NCBI RefSeq assembly: GCF_002205645.1
Contig: NZ_NIOF01000006.1
Location: 248,001-312,000 of the forward strand
DNA from: Roseateles aquatilis
GTDB lineage: Bacteria; Pseudomonadota; Gammaproteobacteria; Burkholderiales; Burkholderiaceae_C
Length of the DNA: 64,000 nt
Direction of reading: 5' to 3'
Of the stretch, positions 47,186-57,200 are shown one piece after another. Positions within the stretch are counted from its first letter, which is position 1. Each line of letters opens with the position of its first letter. Made by a program: the position numbers and the translations under genes. The notes beneath the pieces are model-generated. The model was not told the origin of the DNA, searched no databases, and worked only from the letters and a program-made list of their open reading frames with translations.

Positions 47186-48624
47186 CGGAGGAGCAAGTTC
47201 GCGTGGTGCGCTCACGCGCGCGGCGGCTGGCGGTGCAGGCTGGCGCCGGAGCGGCCAAGACGACCACCGTCGGTGCGTATGCCGAAGCGCGGCACGGCGT
47301 GCGCGTGCTGTACCTGGCCTTCAACAAGGCCATCCAGCTGGAGGCGGCCAGCCGCATGCCGGCCAACGTGACCTGCCGCACGACGCACTCGCTGGCCTGG
47401 CGGCAGGCATGCCGGCTCTTCGGCGAGCGCGCCGCCGAGCGCGTCGGCGCGACCTATCCGTCCACAGTCGCGAGGGCCTTGGGCTGCGGGGCGCTGGTGG
47501 CCTCCGCCGCGTTGCAGGTCATTCAGCGCTGGTGCGGCTCGCTCGACGAGCGGATCGACATGCAGCATGTGCCCCCTGACGTTGCGATGCGGCTGGCCGA
47601 CCCCAGTGTCGTGGTGCGCGTCGCACGCGAGGTCTGGCAACGGATGACCGATGCCAGGGAACGCGATATCCGGCTGCCCCACGACGGGTACCTCAAACTG
47701 TTCCAGATGGAGCGGCCGGTGCTGCGTGGGCACGACCTGATCGCCGTGGACGAGGCCCAGGACCTGAACCCTTGCACCTTCGATATCGTGCGCGGCCAGT
47801 CAATGCCCATCGTCATGGTGGGCGACTCGGCTCAGGCCATCTACTCGTTCCGCGGTGCCACCAACGCGCTGGCGCTGTTCGATGCACAGGAGCGGCTGCC
47901 CTTGACGCGCAGCTTCCGGTTCGGCCGCGGCATCGCCAGCCTGGCCAATGCGCTGCTGTCCAACTTCAAGGACGACTTCAGCGCGCCCCTGGTCGGTGCA
48001 GGAGAGCCGCAGGAGACGCGGCTGTCCATCGATACGCGCCGGACCTTCGCGGTGATCGCGCGAACCAATGCGGCCGTGTTCGAGGAAGCGGTCGCCTTCC
48101 TGCCGCTGAACCGGCGCTATCACTTCGTCGGCGGCACCGAGGGCTACAAGCTGGAGAAGATCCTCGACGCCTATCTGCTGTGGGTCGGCGAGCGGAGCCA
48201 GGTGCGGGAACCGTACCTGCGTTCCTTCGGCAGCTTCGACGACCTCTGCGAACTGGCGGAGGACTCGGACGACCCCGAGCTGAAGCACCTCGTGCGCGTC
48301 GTGCAGGACTATGGGCTTCGCGTGCCAGGTCTGGTGGAGGAAATCAAGTCGCGCCATGGCGAGCTGGACAAGGCGTCGTGGCCGCAGTTCGACGGCATCT
48401 TTCTGTGCACGGCGCACAAGGCAAAGGGACTGGAGTTCGAGCAGGTCTGGCTGGCCGACGATTACATGCGCTTCTTCGAGGACGGCCGCGAGCTCGAGCC
48501 GGACGAGGTCGAGCAGGAGGAAATCAACATCCTCTACGTTGCATTCACCCGCGCCCGAGCAGCCATCCGGCTGTGTGCGAGCTTCGAGGAATGGCTGCTC
48601 CATCGGCAGCTGATGCCGACCTGA
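47176..48624 (+). CDS. UvrD/FBH1-like DNA helicase
   Basis: A 482-residue SF1A helicase, shorter than UvrD (about 700) and more like FBH1-type helicases. Motifs: Walker A QAGAGAAKTTT, motif II VDEAQDLN, GDSAQAIYSFRGA, THAKAKGLEF-like HKAKGLEFEQVW, and LYVAFTRAR. It moves 3' to 5' on single-stranded DNA and can strip recombinase filaments. The start MRLTEEQ is chosen because Q-motif-like LTEEQ follows; it overlaps the leader peptide. Confidence 0.9.
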   Translation: MRLTEEQVRVVRSRARRLAVQAGAGAAKTTTVGAYAEARHGVRVLYLAFNKAIQLEAASRMPANVTCRTTHSLAWRQACRLFGERAAERVGATYPSTVARALGCGALVASAALQVIQRWCGSLDERIDMQHVPPDVAMRLADPSVVVRVAREVWQRMTDARERDIRLPHDGYLKLFQMERPVLRGHDLIAVDEAQDLNPCTFDIVRGQSMPIVMVGDSAQAIYSFRGATNALALFDAQERLPLTRSFRFGRGIASLANALLSNFKDDFSAPLVGAGEPQETRLSIDTRRTFAVIARTNAAVFEEAVAFLPLNRRYHFVGGTEGYKLEKILDAYLLWVGERSQVREPYLRSFGSFDDLCELAEDSDDPELKHLVRVVQDYGLRVPGLVEEIKSRHGELDKASWPQFDGIFLCTAHKAKGLEFEQVWLADDYMRFFEDGRELEPDEVEQEEINILYVAFTRARAAIRLCASFEEWLLHRQLMPT

Positions 48625-48678
48625 CCTTGAAGGGCCGGCCGCTCAAGCGACGATGCAGCCCATTGGAGGAAGCCCATT

Positions 48679-49143
48679 GTGAAGTCCGTGATTCGATTTC
48701 TTCGCCTGCATTGCCGCACGCCCGACGCCAGGCCGGAGGTCTACCGTGATGGCGTGCTCGCCGTGGCGGCGGTGAACGAGCGAGCCGGCCTGGCCCGGCT
48801 GCTGCTGGCGGACATGGGCGCCTGGGGACGCAATGACGGTGCGAGCGTGACCAACGCGTTGCAGATGCTGGTGCCGGCAGCGCATCGCCTGCTGATCGGC
48901 GGTTTCGGCGTGCCGCTCGGGGAGACGCATGTCGTCGAACTCGACGGCAGTGGCCACTTCGATCTGGTCAGCGACCTCAAGGACTCAGGCGGCCAGCGCC
49001 ATCAGCCGTTGACGCATGGTCCTGGCGGCTGCGCCCCGCGCTCGCGCGAGGCTTTCCTGCGTTGGGCTGGAGAAACGGGCCACTCGATGCTCAAGACGGT
49101 CGATGCCATGCGCGACGGCGCCTGGCCGGGCGTGGAGGGTTGA
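48679..49143 (+). CDS. Hypothetical protein
   Basis: A 154-residue soluble protein starting with GTG; GGAGGA lies eight bases upstream. The text (YRDGVLAVAAVNERAGLARL) looks natural, but I know no family. It follows the helicase by about 55 bases and may share its transcript. Confidence 0.65.
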   Translation: MKSVIRFLRLHCRTPDARPEVYRDGVLAVAAVNERAGLARLLLADMGAWGRNDGASVTNALQMLVPAAHRLLIGGFGVPLGETHVVELDGSGHFDLVSDLKDSGGQRHQPLTHGPGGCAPRSREAFLRWAGETGHSMLKTVDAMRDGAWPGVEG

Positions 49144-49190
49144 TTGGGCGTGCGGCGGAGGGATCCTGAAGGCCAAGCAAGGAGACCATC

Positions 49191-49787
49191 ATGGACATGA
49201 GACATCCCGTCTGGAGCCTGAGCTGGGCGCTGACGCGGGCCGTGGAGCAGGACTTGGCCGGCGTCGACTCTCCCATCGTCAACGATCTGCTGCGCGTGGA
49301 GGCCGGGCCGATCACGATCCGTCCCCGCGTCGGGGACTGCTCGGTGGTGATGTTCACCCAGGTTTGGCGCGCCGGGGACCTGGGCTGGCAGCTCGGCGAA
49401 GTTGACGAGCGCATCGACGCCGAGACGGTGGTGATCACCGGGCCAGCGGGGGATGCCTGCGTGTACGTCGCCACGCAGCTGCTCTACCGAGTCGCCGCGC
49501 CGAACCGGCGCTTCTTCCTCGACGTCGCCGGCCAATGCATGCGTGGCTGCCTGGAGCGGGACCAGTACGAAGGACGCGACTCGGCCGATCAGGAGGCCTT
49601 CGACTACGAGGTCGCGGGCGCGTTGGCGCGGATCAGTGGAGCGCTGCGGCATCTGGACGCACCCGAGGCCTGCAGGGTGGCCCGGGCTCTGCAGGACTGT
49701 GCTCAGGAGGTCCAGGCCGCGGCAGGCGATCCGCAAGGGCATGGAGCGCTCCACGGGCCTGTCGTGTCAGGATCGGTGAACCACTAA
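49191..49787 (+). CDS. Hypothetical protein
   Basis: A 198-residue protein with AAGGAG before the ATG. No family recognised. The C-terminal third is helical and Ala-rich (VAGALARISGALRHL). It lies between two other unknown genes on the same strand. Confidence 0.65.
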   Translation: MDMRHPVWSLSWALTRAVEQDLAGVDSPIVNDLLRVEAGPITIRPRVGDCSVVMFTQVWRAGDLGWQLGEVDERIDAETVVITGPAGDACVYVATQLLYRVAAPNRRFFLDVAGQCMRGCLERDQYEGRDSADQEAFDYEVAGALARISGALRHLDAPEACRVARALQDCAQEVQAAAGDPQGHGALHGPVVSGSVNH

Positions 49788-49809
49788 CGCCCGAAGGGAG
49801 CAGAATGCC

Positions 49810-50583
49810 ATGAACAAGTTCTGGATCGCCCTGTTGGTGTCGGCGTGCATCGGATGGGCTTGCGCTGGCGAGGCCGTCGCGCCCATCGAACAGCAGCTCA
49901 CGCTCACGGCCGAGGCCTCGCAAGCGCTGGCGGAACTCCGATCGCAACCGATCGGCCTGTCGGTCAGACGCTATGCGGGGAAGGGGGCTTCCGAGGCCGC
50001 CTATCGCCGGCTGGACGCCGCGCTGGCCGACTTGGGCCGGTCCCGAGGGCTGGCGGTTGCCGCCGAGGGGGCGCCGGCCTTCGCGGTGGAGGTGGACTCG
50101 ACCTTCTACGTCTACACGAACCGCTTCAACGCGCGGCTGGTGCGACTGGCCGAGTACACCGAAGCGCAGATGGCAGGGCCCGCCGACAACGTAGCGGCCG
50201 CGCAGTCTCAGCCGGTGGACGCGCTGCGCATTGCCGCGGGCGCGCTCGGCATCGTCCGAGGCTGGATCTCCCCGTCGTTCGGCAGCTACATGATCGCTGG
50301 CGGCGCGGCTCCCGCGCTCTTCGGCTCTGGGGCGGCGCCGACACGCCTGCTGGTCGCGGGACGCGAGCGTTACCAGCGCGGTGAACAGGAAGTGAACACC
50401 AAGCTCAGGGTGCTCAAGAACGGGGCCGTCGTAGCCACTTTCTCCGTCAGGCACTGGGCCCAGGGCGATGAGCCGCCGTTCAGGATCGACGAGTTGGTGG
50501 CTGCCAATTGGGGCGAGGTGCTTCGGCAACTGGGTGGCGAAGCGGCGCCGCTCGGGTCGGACGGCGCCAAGACATCGCCATGA
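49810..50583 (+). CDS. Secreted hypothetical protein
   Basis: A 257-residue protein with a signal peptide (MNKFWIALLVSACIGWACAG), so it is probably periplasmic. The body is mixed helix and strand; the C-terminus has VNTKLRVLKNGAVVATFSVR. I recognise no family. AGGGAGCAGAATGCC precedes the start. It may be a surface or conjugation-related protein, but that is speculation. Confidence 0.65.
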   Translation: MNKFWIALLVSACIGWACAGEAVAPIEQQLTLTAEASQALAELRSQPIGLSVRRYAGKGASEAAYRRLDAALADLGRSRGLAVAAEGAPAFAVEVDSTFYVYTNRFNARLVRLAEYTEAQMAGPADNVAAAQSQPVDALRIAAGALGIVRGWISPSFGSYMIAGGAAPALFGSGAAPTRLLVAGRERYQRGEQEVNTKLRVLKNGAVVATFSVRHWAQGDEPPFRIDELVAANWGEVLRQLGGEAAPLGSDGAKTSP

Positions 50584-50700
50584 GCCTGCACTTCTTCGGG
50601 AGCATCGAGCAGCGTGTTCGCTTACCTGACGTGGGCGCGGCCTGGCTATCGTGCACAGGAGGAAGCCCTGGTCGTTGACCAGGGCTCGTGAGGCAGAGGT

Positions 50701-51057
50701 TCAGGGGCGCTCTGGTTTCGACAGCTGGCAGGTGACCTGCAGGTGCACCTGTCCTGCGAACTGCTGAGCGAAGTCGTCGAAGGTCGCGCCGACGGCGCGG
50801 TATTCGGGGCTGATCATGATCGTGTCGTCGCCGAGCCAGGTGCGCTCGATGAATGCGGACAGGTCTCCGTTTTCCGCCCGCGCGACCAGGGCCAAGGGGA
50901 CCTTGGCGGTGAAGGTCACGAGGATGTCTCGTTCGATGAAGGGCGCCAGCTCGTCAGGCCGTAGCGGCCGCGGCAGCGGGTATGGCACATGCCGGTCGCT
51001 CTCGTACTCCGCCAGGAGACGGCGATCGCCCATCAGGCATTGCGCGGTGGATTCCAT
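50701..51057 (-). CDS. Hypothetical protein
   Basis: A 118-residue protein; AAAGGA precedes the ATG. It contains LVTFTAKVPLALVARAENGD and FAQQFAGQVHLQVTCQL. No family recognised. It lies just after the terminator of the upstream minus-strand gene, so it has its own promoter. Confidence 0.6.
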   Translation of the reverse strand: MESTAQCLMGDRRLLAEYESDRHVPYPLPRPLRPDELAPFIERDILVTFTAKVPLALVARAENGDLSAFIERTWLGDDTIMISPEYRAVGATFDDFAQQFAGQVHLQVTCQLSKPERP

Positions 51058-51095
51058 GTGATTCCTTTCCGGCTGACGGCAGCGCCGTCAGCACG

Positions 51096-51119
51096 AAAAA
51101 AAACCCCGGCAAGCCGGGG
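51096..51119 (-). terminator. Rho-independent terminator
   Basis: On the minus strand a 6-bp GC stem, CCCCGG/CCGGGG with a 4-nt loop (51104-51119), is followed by eight or nine T residues (51096-51103). It lies directly after the stop of the small membrane protein gene at 51120. Confidence 0.85.
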
Positions 51120-51338
51120 TCAGTTCTTGGATTGGGCTTCGTGTCGGCCCTTGAGGTCGAGGAAGAGCGGGTGCTGCGGCGGGTTCGCCATGTCGGCGCG
51201 CTCGCGCAGTCGACTGCAATACGCCAGGACCACGGTGAACGCTCCCCAGATCGTCAAGGCAAGCCAGGCGATGGCCAGGCCTGCCAGATCAGGATCCGAG
51301 TTGAGTGCGCTTTCCACGGAGTCCAGAAGTGCTTGCAT
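51120..51338 (-). CDS. Small single-pass membrane protein
   Basis: A 72-residue protein with one transmembrane helix (LAIAWLALTIWGAFTVVLAY). AGGAG lies seven bases before the ATG at 51338. Its start lies within the end of the upstream gene (50-base overlap). It ends at a strong terminator. No family known. Confidence 0.65.
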   Translation of the reverse strand: MQALLDSVESALNSDPDLAGLAIAWLALTIWGAFTVVLAYCSRLRERADMANPPQHPLFLDLKGRHEAQSKN

Positions 51339-51612
51339 GTTGCTGCTCCTCAGGCTCTTGCGAGCCCTTCTTCTCCTCGATGCTGAGGAGAACGACGGCC
51401 AGGGTCTGTGCGACCAACCAGCCGACCACCACGATGGCCATGTAGGCCAGCGAACCCTTGGCGAAGCCAAGGTATGCGTTCGCTGCCGCCAGAGCCCACG
51501 ACGCCTTCTTCAGCGCGTCGGCCGCGCTGATGCGGGCCTCTTTGTTGAAGAAGAGGGTGAGACGGCGGCGCTGCTCGACCTTGGGCCGGGCGCGTTCTTT
51601 GCGAGTTGCCAT
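51289..51612 (-). CDS. Small membrane protein
   Basis: A 107-residue protein: a basic N-terminus (MATRKERARPKVEQRRRL), a helical stretch, then one or two hydrophobic helices (LAYMAIVVVGWLVAQTLAVV) and a polar tail. AAGGA precedes the ATG. It is paired by overlap with the next small membrane protein; together they may form one membrane complex. Confidence 0.65.
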   Translation of the reverse strand: MATRKERARPKVEQRRRLTLFFNKEARISAADALKKASWALAAANAYLGFAKGSLAYMAIVVVGWLVAQTLAVVLLSIEEKKGSQEPEEQQHASTSGLRGKRTQLGS

Positions 51613-51727
51613 TTGAGTCGTCCTTTCGGTTTGTCGAGAGGGACGCCTCCACCCGACCGGGGATGGGTGCCCCGCTCGGGTTCTGGGTATGCAGACGGGT
51701 GAGCGTCTGCGTGATTCGCGGCCGTGT

Positions 51728-51991
51728 TCAGGCCGCAGCTCGCGCCGGTTCTGCGAGCGTGAGCCAAGGGGCCAGGTAGTCCTGGCTGGCCTCGGCGGTT
51801 GCCGGCTCGGCCTGCTGCTGGTGCAGCAGGTGTTCGAGCTTGAGCAAGAGTGCGTGAGCGTGCTCGGCGGCCTCCGCGGGTGCATCCGACACGCCTTGGC
51901 GCACCACTTCGATGTAGTGGCGCAGCATGGGTGTCGGCGCGATCGCGGCGTCGAGCTCGATCATCGTCAGGGCTTCCGTCGTCAGGGACAT
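51728..51991 (-). CDS. Small hypothetical protein
   Basis: An 87-residue helical protein (MLRHYIEVVRQGVSD; ALLLKLEHLLHQQQAEP). The ATG at 51991 has GAGG nine bases upstream; an ATG five codons earlier has none. No family recognised. Confidence 0.55.
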   Translation of the reverse strand: MSLTTEALTMIELDAAIAPTPMLRHYIEVVRQGVSDAPAEAAEHAHALLLKLEHLLHQQQAEPATAEASQDYLAPWLTLAEPARAAA

Positions 51992-52094
51992 GACTTCGAT
52001 CCTCATGGGAGATTCATCGGATCTCGACGCGAGACACTCTTGACGGGAACGCGCAGCATTGCTGCCGCAACCCTGAGTGCCACAGGACATCGAG

Positions 52095-52310
52095 ATGATT
52101 CGCCTTGGAAACAGCATCCGGCTCACCCGTCGAGAGGTCGAGCGCTTCACGAAGATCACCGGCATGGCGCCGGTGGGCGTGAAGACGCTCGCCGATCTCG
52201 ACGAGTACATCCGGGAGTGCAAGGCCCATTTCTGGGGTGTGTCCGAGGACACGCGCTTCCTGCACTTCCTTCTGGACGAGGAACGTTCACGCTGCCTTGG
52301 CGCCGCGTGA
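52095..52310 (+). CDS. Small hypothetical protein
   Basis: A 71-residue protein (MIRLGNSIRLTRREVERFTK; FLHFLLDEERSR). It looks like a folded small protein, perhaps regulatory; no family recognised. A weak GAGG-like site is within the upstream bases. Its end overlaps the convergent gene by 24 bases. Confidence 0.5.
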   Translation: MIRLGNSIRLTRREVERFTKITGMAPVGVKTLADLDEYIRECKAHFWGVSEDTRFLHFLLDEERSRCLGAA

Positions 52311-52796
52311 ATCCCCGACTTCGCCTGCCGCCGCGCCTTCACCAGCGGCGGTGAACCTGTCCTTCGCCGGAGCGAAATCGGGATCACCGCGCAGGCTGTT
52401 GGCGCGACTGCGTGCAGGCTCCCTGCGCACGGGCGGCAGGGTTTCGACGGCGACTCCAGCGGCAAAGGACCGGAAGGAGCGCAGCCAGCGGAACGGGCCC
52501 AGGACCACGAGGGCCAGGGCCGTGCGCACGAACGAGCCGATGCGCTGGTTCCGAGCGTCAACGGCCTTCTGCTCGCGCAGCGTCGTCTTCGCCCGGATGT
52601 ACAGCGCCAGGTGCGTGCGCTTGGACTGGGGGTCGGCATCGAGATGCTTGACCACTTCTTCGGCAGTGGAGGGTTGGCCAATCGCCGTGTACAGCTGAGC
52701 CCAGGCCCGGTCTTCTTCGACGTAGCGTCGTTGGTGACCAGGCGGGTTGGACCGCTGCGCAGGCAGTTGCTGCTCCATGCTGTGGGCTTCGGACAT
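52287..52796 (-). CDS. Hypothetical protein with a possible membrane segment
   Basis: A 169-residue protein; AGGAGAGACCC before the ATG gives a strong start. The N-terminal half is polar and helical (EEDRAWAQLYTAIGQPSTAE). A moderately hydrophobic stretch (SFVRTALALVVLGPFRWL) may enter the membrane. The C-terminus is charged and Ala-rich. No family recognised. Confidence 0.6.
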   Translation of the reverse strand: MSEAHSMEQQLPAQRSNPPGHQRRYVEEDRAWAQLYTAIGQPSTAEEVVKHLDADPQSKRTHLALYIRAKTTLREQKAVDARNQRIGSFVRTALALVVLGPFRWLRSFRSFAAGVAVETLPPVRREPARSRANSLRGDPDFAPAKDRFTAAGEGAAAGEVGDSRGAKAA

Positions 52797-52909
52797 GGGT
52801 CTCTCCTGTGATGAGCAGGGAGACGGACTCGCCCTAGCAGGGGACAGCCGGTCCCCGCTGGGGTAGCATGGAATGCCGCTCACGCGGACCCCACACGAAA
52901 GCCTTCACG

Positions 52910-53146
52910 ATGTCTCGTTCCGGCACTTCTCTTCAGATGATCGAGGGCGGACGCGCTGCGCTCGAGAGGGAGTTGCTGTGGGCGGCGGCTTTGAACCGGC
53001 CCGGCTACACATCCCTCCTGAGGCAGCTGACGCCTGCGGCTAACGATGCTCTTTCGAGCGTGTTGCCAGGTTCTGACGGATCAGAACCTCCTCGTCGATC
53101 AGGCGCAGCATCCGACGCAGGTCGGAGCGAACGCCCGGCTCGGTGA
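52910..53146 (+). CDS. Possible small hypothetical protein
   Basis: A 78-residue ORF. The first 45 residues (MIEGGRAALERELLWAAALN) look natural; the end, which overlaps a minus-strand gene, is Arg/Ser-rich and may be spurious. No ribosome binding site stands out. Confidence 0.35.
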   Translation: MSRSGTSLQMIEGGRAALERELLWAAALNRPGYTSLLRQLTPAANDALSSVLPGSDGSEPPRRSGAASDAGRSERPAR

Positions 53147-53249
53147 CAGCGGACTGCGTTGCGCGCAGTCGCTGTTTCACCTGAGCCAGTTCTTCCTCAT
53201 TGGCTTCGTCGAGCCAGCGAAGAAACTGCTTCCATTCGTCCTTGTCCAT
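53040..53249 (-). CDS. Small hypothetical protein
   Basis: A 69-residue acidic/helical protein (MDKDEWKQFLRWLDEANEEE; MLRLIDEEVLIRQNLATRSK). It starts six bases after the stop of the next gene upstream, so it is probably translated by coupling. No family recognised. Confidence 0.55.
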   Translation of the reverse strand: MDKDEWKQFLRWLDEANEEELAQVKQRLRATQSAVTEPGVRSDLRRMLRLIDEEVLIRQNLATRSKEHR

Positions 53250-53254
53250 CGCGG

Positions 53255-53419
53255 TCAGGCGGCCAGGGGCAGCTCGACACGCTCGGGGAACTCCTCGGCG
53301 ACCTTGGGACGGGTCGGCGCGAGCAGGGCGGGAATCTTCACGGTCGGCACCACGACGAGCGGGGCGCGGCCGGAACCGCCAAGCAGGCGGCACACGGTTT
53401 GAGGCGTGTTGGTCGACAT
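53255..53419 (-). CDS. Small hypothetical protein
   Basis: A 54-residue protein (MSTNTPQTVCRLLGGSGRAP; VVVPTVKIPALLAPTRPKVA). AAGGAG precedes the ATG perfectly. The frame stays open upstream and includes a signal-peptide-like stretch (GLGLLAFLGPATAAPA), so a longer secreted form is an alternative. The strong ribosome binding site favours the short form. Confidence 0.55.
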   Translation of the reverse strand: MSTNTPQTVCRLLGGSGRAPLVVVPTVKIPALLAPTRPKVAEEFPERVELPLAA

Positions 53420-54220
53420 GTCGTTCTCCTTTGCGTGAGCAAGGGGGAACACAGCCTCCGGGTTGGAGAAACGATGTTCCCCAGTCCGGGTTGCAGGCGC
53501 CGCGGTCGCGGGCCCAAGGAAGGCGAGAAGACCCAGGCCGAGGGCTTGGGTCTTTCGCACGATCAGGAAGGTGTGGCCTTCCCAGGGATGCACAGGCCGT
53601 CGGGAACGGCCTGATCCGACGGCGGGCGTCATGTCCCGGAAGGACAGCGACGTGGTGCCGAAGAGATGCGACGGGCTGCGGAGACCCTCACGGGTCCATG
53701 TCCGAGCCGACATGCTTCAGGGCCAGGGACGCCGAAGCGACTGGCGCCCGCAAGCGCGTTCACGGGCGAGGTCCAGGCGGCGGAGCGACTTGCGTCACCG
53801 CTGCCCAGACCCTTCGATCCGCAGCATGCTGCGGTCGAGGTTCCAGACAGCGCCCAAGAGCACCATCCGTCTCTTGCGAGATTCGTCGCTTGCGCGACAA
53901 GGCCAGCGAGTGGCCGATCCTAGGGCGGGTCACGACCGCAAACGCCAAGGCACCGAAGTGCCGTGGACTCCACGTCAAAGCCGAAGACGGCTCGCCATGA
54001 AGGCTGTACCAGCACGAACGCCGGCAAGAAGCTCCGACAGTCTGCCACCGCCGGCCGCCGTGCGATAGGCCGCGGCCCAAGCGTCCGATACACATCTGTG
54101 CCGCTGCGTGTCTTGATGTCCGTCAAGGCGCGGAGTGGCGAATTACCCGAGAAAGAGATCGCGCCCAGCGGGCGCAGAATGTAAACGGGTCCGTCACCAT
54201 CTGTTGCATTTCCAGGCTCC
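53420..54220. other. 800-bp stretch without a supported gene
   Basis: Open frames on both strands are Arg/Ser/Pro-rich and have no recognisable features. The promoter of the hybrid sensor kinase should lie near its right end, but no clear boxes were seen. Confidence 0.4.
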
Positions 54221-57200
54221 ATGAACGACAACCACAAGAAGGCCTTCGGTATCTGGCCACGCCCGGCGTGGCGCACGGCGCCTCTGAATGGATGGACAGC
54301 CGTCGTGAGCCTGGGCTGCCTGGTCCTGTCGATGCTGGCGGGGGCGGCATCCGCTCAGGTCCAACCCGCGTCCTACCACTTCCGTCAGCCCTCATCGGGG
54401 GCGCCGATCGCGCTGGGGCCCCAGGTGCTCAGTGCCGATGAGCAGGCCTACCTCGCCGCCTTGCCCGAGATCCGCGTGGCCGTTGGCGTGCCACCGCCCA
54501 GCCCCTACCAGACGGTGTCTTCCGATGGCGAAATCGGCGGCATCCACAGCGAAATGCTGATGTACCTGACGCGCGCGTTCGGGCTGAAGGTGCGGCCCGT
54601 CGTAGTGCCCAACTGGGGCGATGCGCTGAATGCCGTGCGCCGACGGGACGCGGATCTGATCATGACGGTCGGCGTGACCAACGAGCGCATGTCCTACCTG
54701 GAGTTCACGCTGGGCGTGACGCCCTGGCCGGGGGCGCTGTTCGCGCGAACGGCGGCAGCACCCTTGCCACTGGAGCATGCGCGCTTCGCGATCGAGCGCG
54801 ACTACATGGCCATCGACTTCGTCCGGCGGCAATATCCCGAAGCGTCGATCCAGACCGTGGAGAACACGGGCGAGGCCTTGGCCGCAGTGGCTGCGGGCCG
54901 TGCGGACTACTACCTGGGCGCGCTCTTCGAGGCCATGGACTGGTGGTCCCGTCCGGGCGTACAGGGTGTCGAAGTGCGGCAGATGCTGAACTACGGCACG
55001 GGCTACTACCACTTCGGCGTGCGCAAGGATTGGGCGCGACTGGCGCTGATCCTGAACAAAGGCATCTCGGCCCTGCGCGAGGCACCGCTGCCTCAGTGGC
55101 AGGCCTCGGCGCCGGCCTTGCCGGCGAAGGTCGCACTGGCGCCGCCGCTGCAGCTCTCCGCCAGCGAGCAGGCGCTGCTGGTCGGGCACCCGACCTGGCG
55201 CATGGGGGCCGTGCGCGGGCTCTCGCTGCTGAACGACATCAACGCCCGGGGCATCCACACCGGCATTGCGGCGGAGTATGCGGAGCAGGTCGCCCGACGT
55301 CTCGGCGTGGGCCTGCAGGTGATCCCCTACGACAGCGTCGCGTCGATGCTCGACGGGCTGCGCCGGGGCGAAATCGATCTGGTGCCGTTTCTCACGCGCA
55401 CGCCTGCCCGGGAGAAGGAGTTCGCTTTCTCCAGGCCCTATGTCGAGATGCCCTACCTGCTGGTGTCCGCAACCGATGGGCCGTACTACTGGGACCTGAA
55501 CAGCCTGCGTGGGCACCGGCTGGCGCTGGCGGAGCAGCACCCGCTGCGGGAGGTGCTGGCGCGCAGCTATCCGGACATCCGCATCGTCGACATGCCGGAC
55601 GGTGCGGCCGCGATGGATGCGGTGGCGCGGGGTGAGGCCGATGCTGCGGTCGAAGTGAAGCTGTTCGCAAACCTGCGCATCAACTCGGACAGCGGCAACC
55701 GACTGCGCGCTGTCGCCGCGGTGAACGCGTTGCCGGCACAGTTCCACTTCGCCGCCTCGCCGCGATCCGAGGCGATGATTCCGATCATCGACCGGGTGCT
55801 CGCCGAGATACCGCCGACGGATCACGAGCGCATGCTCCGGCGGTGGATCGCCGTGGACCTCGACCCGCCGTTCCCTTGGCGGCGCCATCTCCCGGTGATC
55901 TCCGTCGCGGTGGTCGCGCTGCTCAGCGTCTTGGCGCTCACGCTGTGGTGGATGCGCCGCCTGTCGCGCGAGGTCGATCAGCGCCGTGCTTCGGAAGCGC
56001 AACTGCAGGCCATCGGCAGCAACATCCCCTGCGTGGCCTTCCAGTACGTCATCGACGAACACGGCAAGTTGCTGAGCACCTATTTCTCGGCGGGATCGCA
56101 GGCGTTCCTCGGCGTGTCGCTGGAGGAGGGGAAGACGGTCCTGCAGAACCTTGCGCCCTACATGAGCGCTGAGGATGCCAAGGCCGCGGCGGCAGCCGGG
56201 CGCCACGCGGTGCGTAGCGGCCAACCCTTCAGCTTCGCCGCCGCGTACCAGGTGCCCGGACGCGAGGCGCGATGGTTGTGCTGCCAAGCGGTCCGGACTG
56301 CCATTGCGGGCGGCCGTGCGCACTGGACGGGCTACGTGGTCGATGTCACTGCGGAGCGCAATCTGCAGGTCCGGCTGACGGAAGAAGCCCAGAGGCGCAA
56401 CCTCATGCTCGCCTCTGCCAGCCACGAGCTGCGGGCGCCTGCCCACACCGCATCGCTGGCGTTGCAGTCCCTGCAGACCGAGCGTACGCCGGAGGCACGC
56501 TCGCGCGCGCTGGCCGTGGCGCAGGACGCGATGCACACGCTGACCCAGCTGTTGGGCGACGTGCTGGACGCGGCGCAGATGCACCACGGGGAGCTGAGGA
56601 TCAAGCCTCAGGTCTTTGCGCTGCAGCCCTGGCTGCAGCAGCTGGCCGACGCCGCGCGGCAGTGGGCCGAGCGCAAGCGCCTGGGCTTCGAGCTGGTCGT
56701 TGAACCCGGCCTTCCACACCTCGTGATGATGGATCCGCTGCGGATGCGGCAGGTGGCGATGAACCTGCTGAGCAATGCGGTGAAGTACACGGATCGCGGC
56801 TCGATCCGGCTGGAAGCTTCGACACGTGCGGGCAGGACGGGCGAACGCGCGCTGGTGCTGACCATCGTCGATTCAGGGCGGGGCATCGCGCCCGAACAGC
56901 TCGAAAAGGTGTTCACGCCGTTCGCCGGCGCAGATCCCCAGGGCGTCGTGCCGGAGGGAAGTTCGGGCCTGGGCCTCAGCATCTGCCGCCACCTGGCCGC
57001 GCTGATGCAGGGAGAAGTGTCACTGCGCAGCGAGCTCGGCCAGGGCACGGCCGCCGAATTCGAACTGCCCTTGCGTCTGGTGGCGGCTGGCGCGGAAGAG
57101 CCGCTGGCCAAGGGCGTGCTGGTGTGCGACGACGACGACGTGTCGCGGCTGCTGATGAGCCAGATGCTGGCCGCGCACGGCTTCGACGTCGAGGAGGCGC

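Noticed and set aside
53463-54068. 201-codon plus-strand frame between small genes and the sensor kinase
   Set aside because: About one residue in four is Arg, with no ribosome binding site and no family signal; it reads as a GC-driven artefact.
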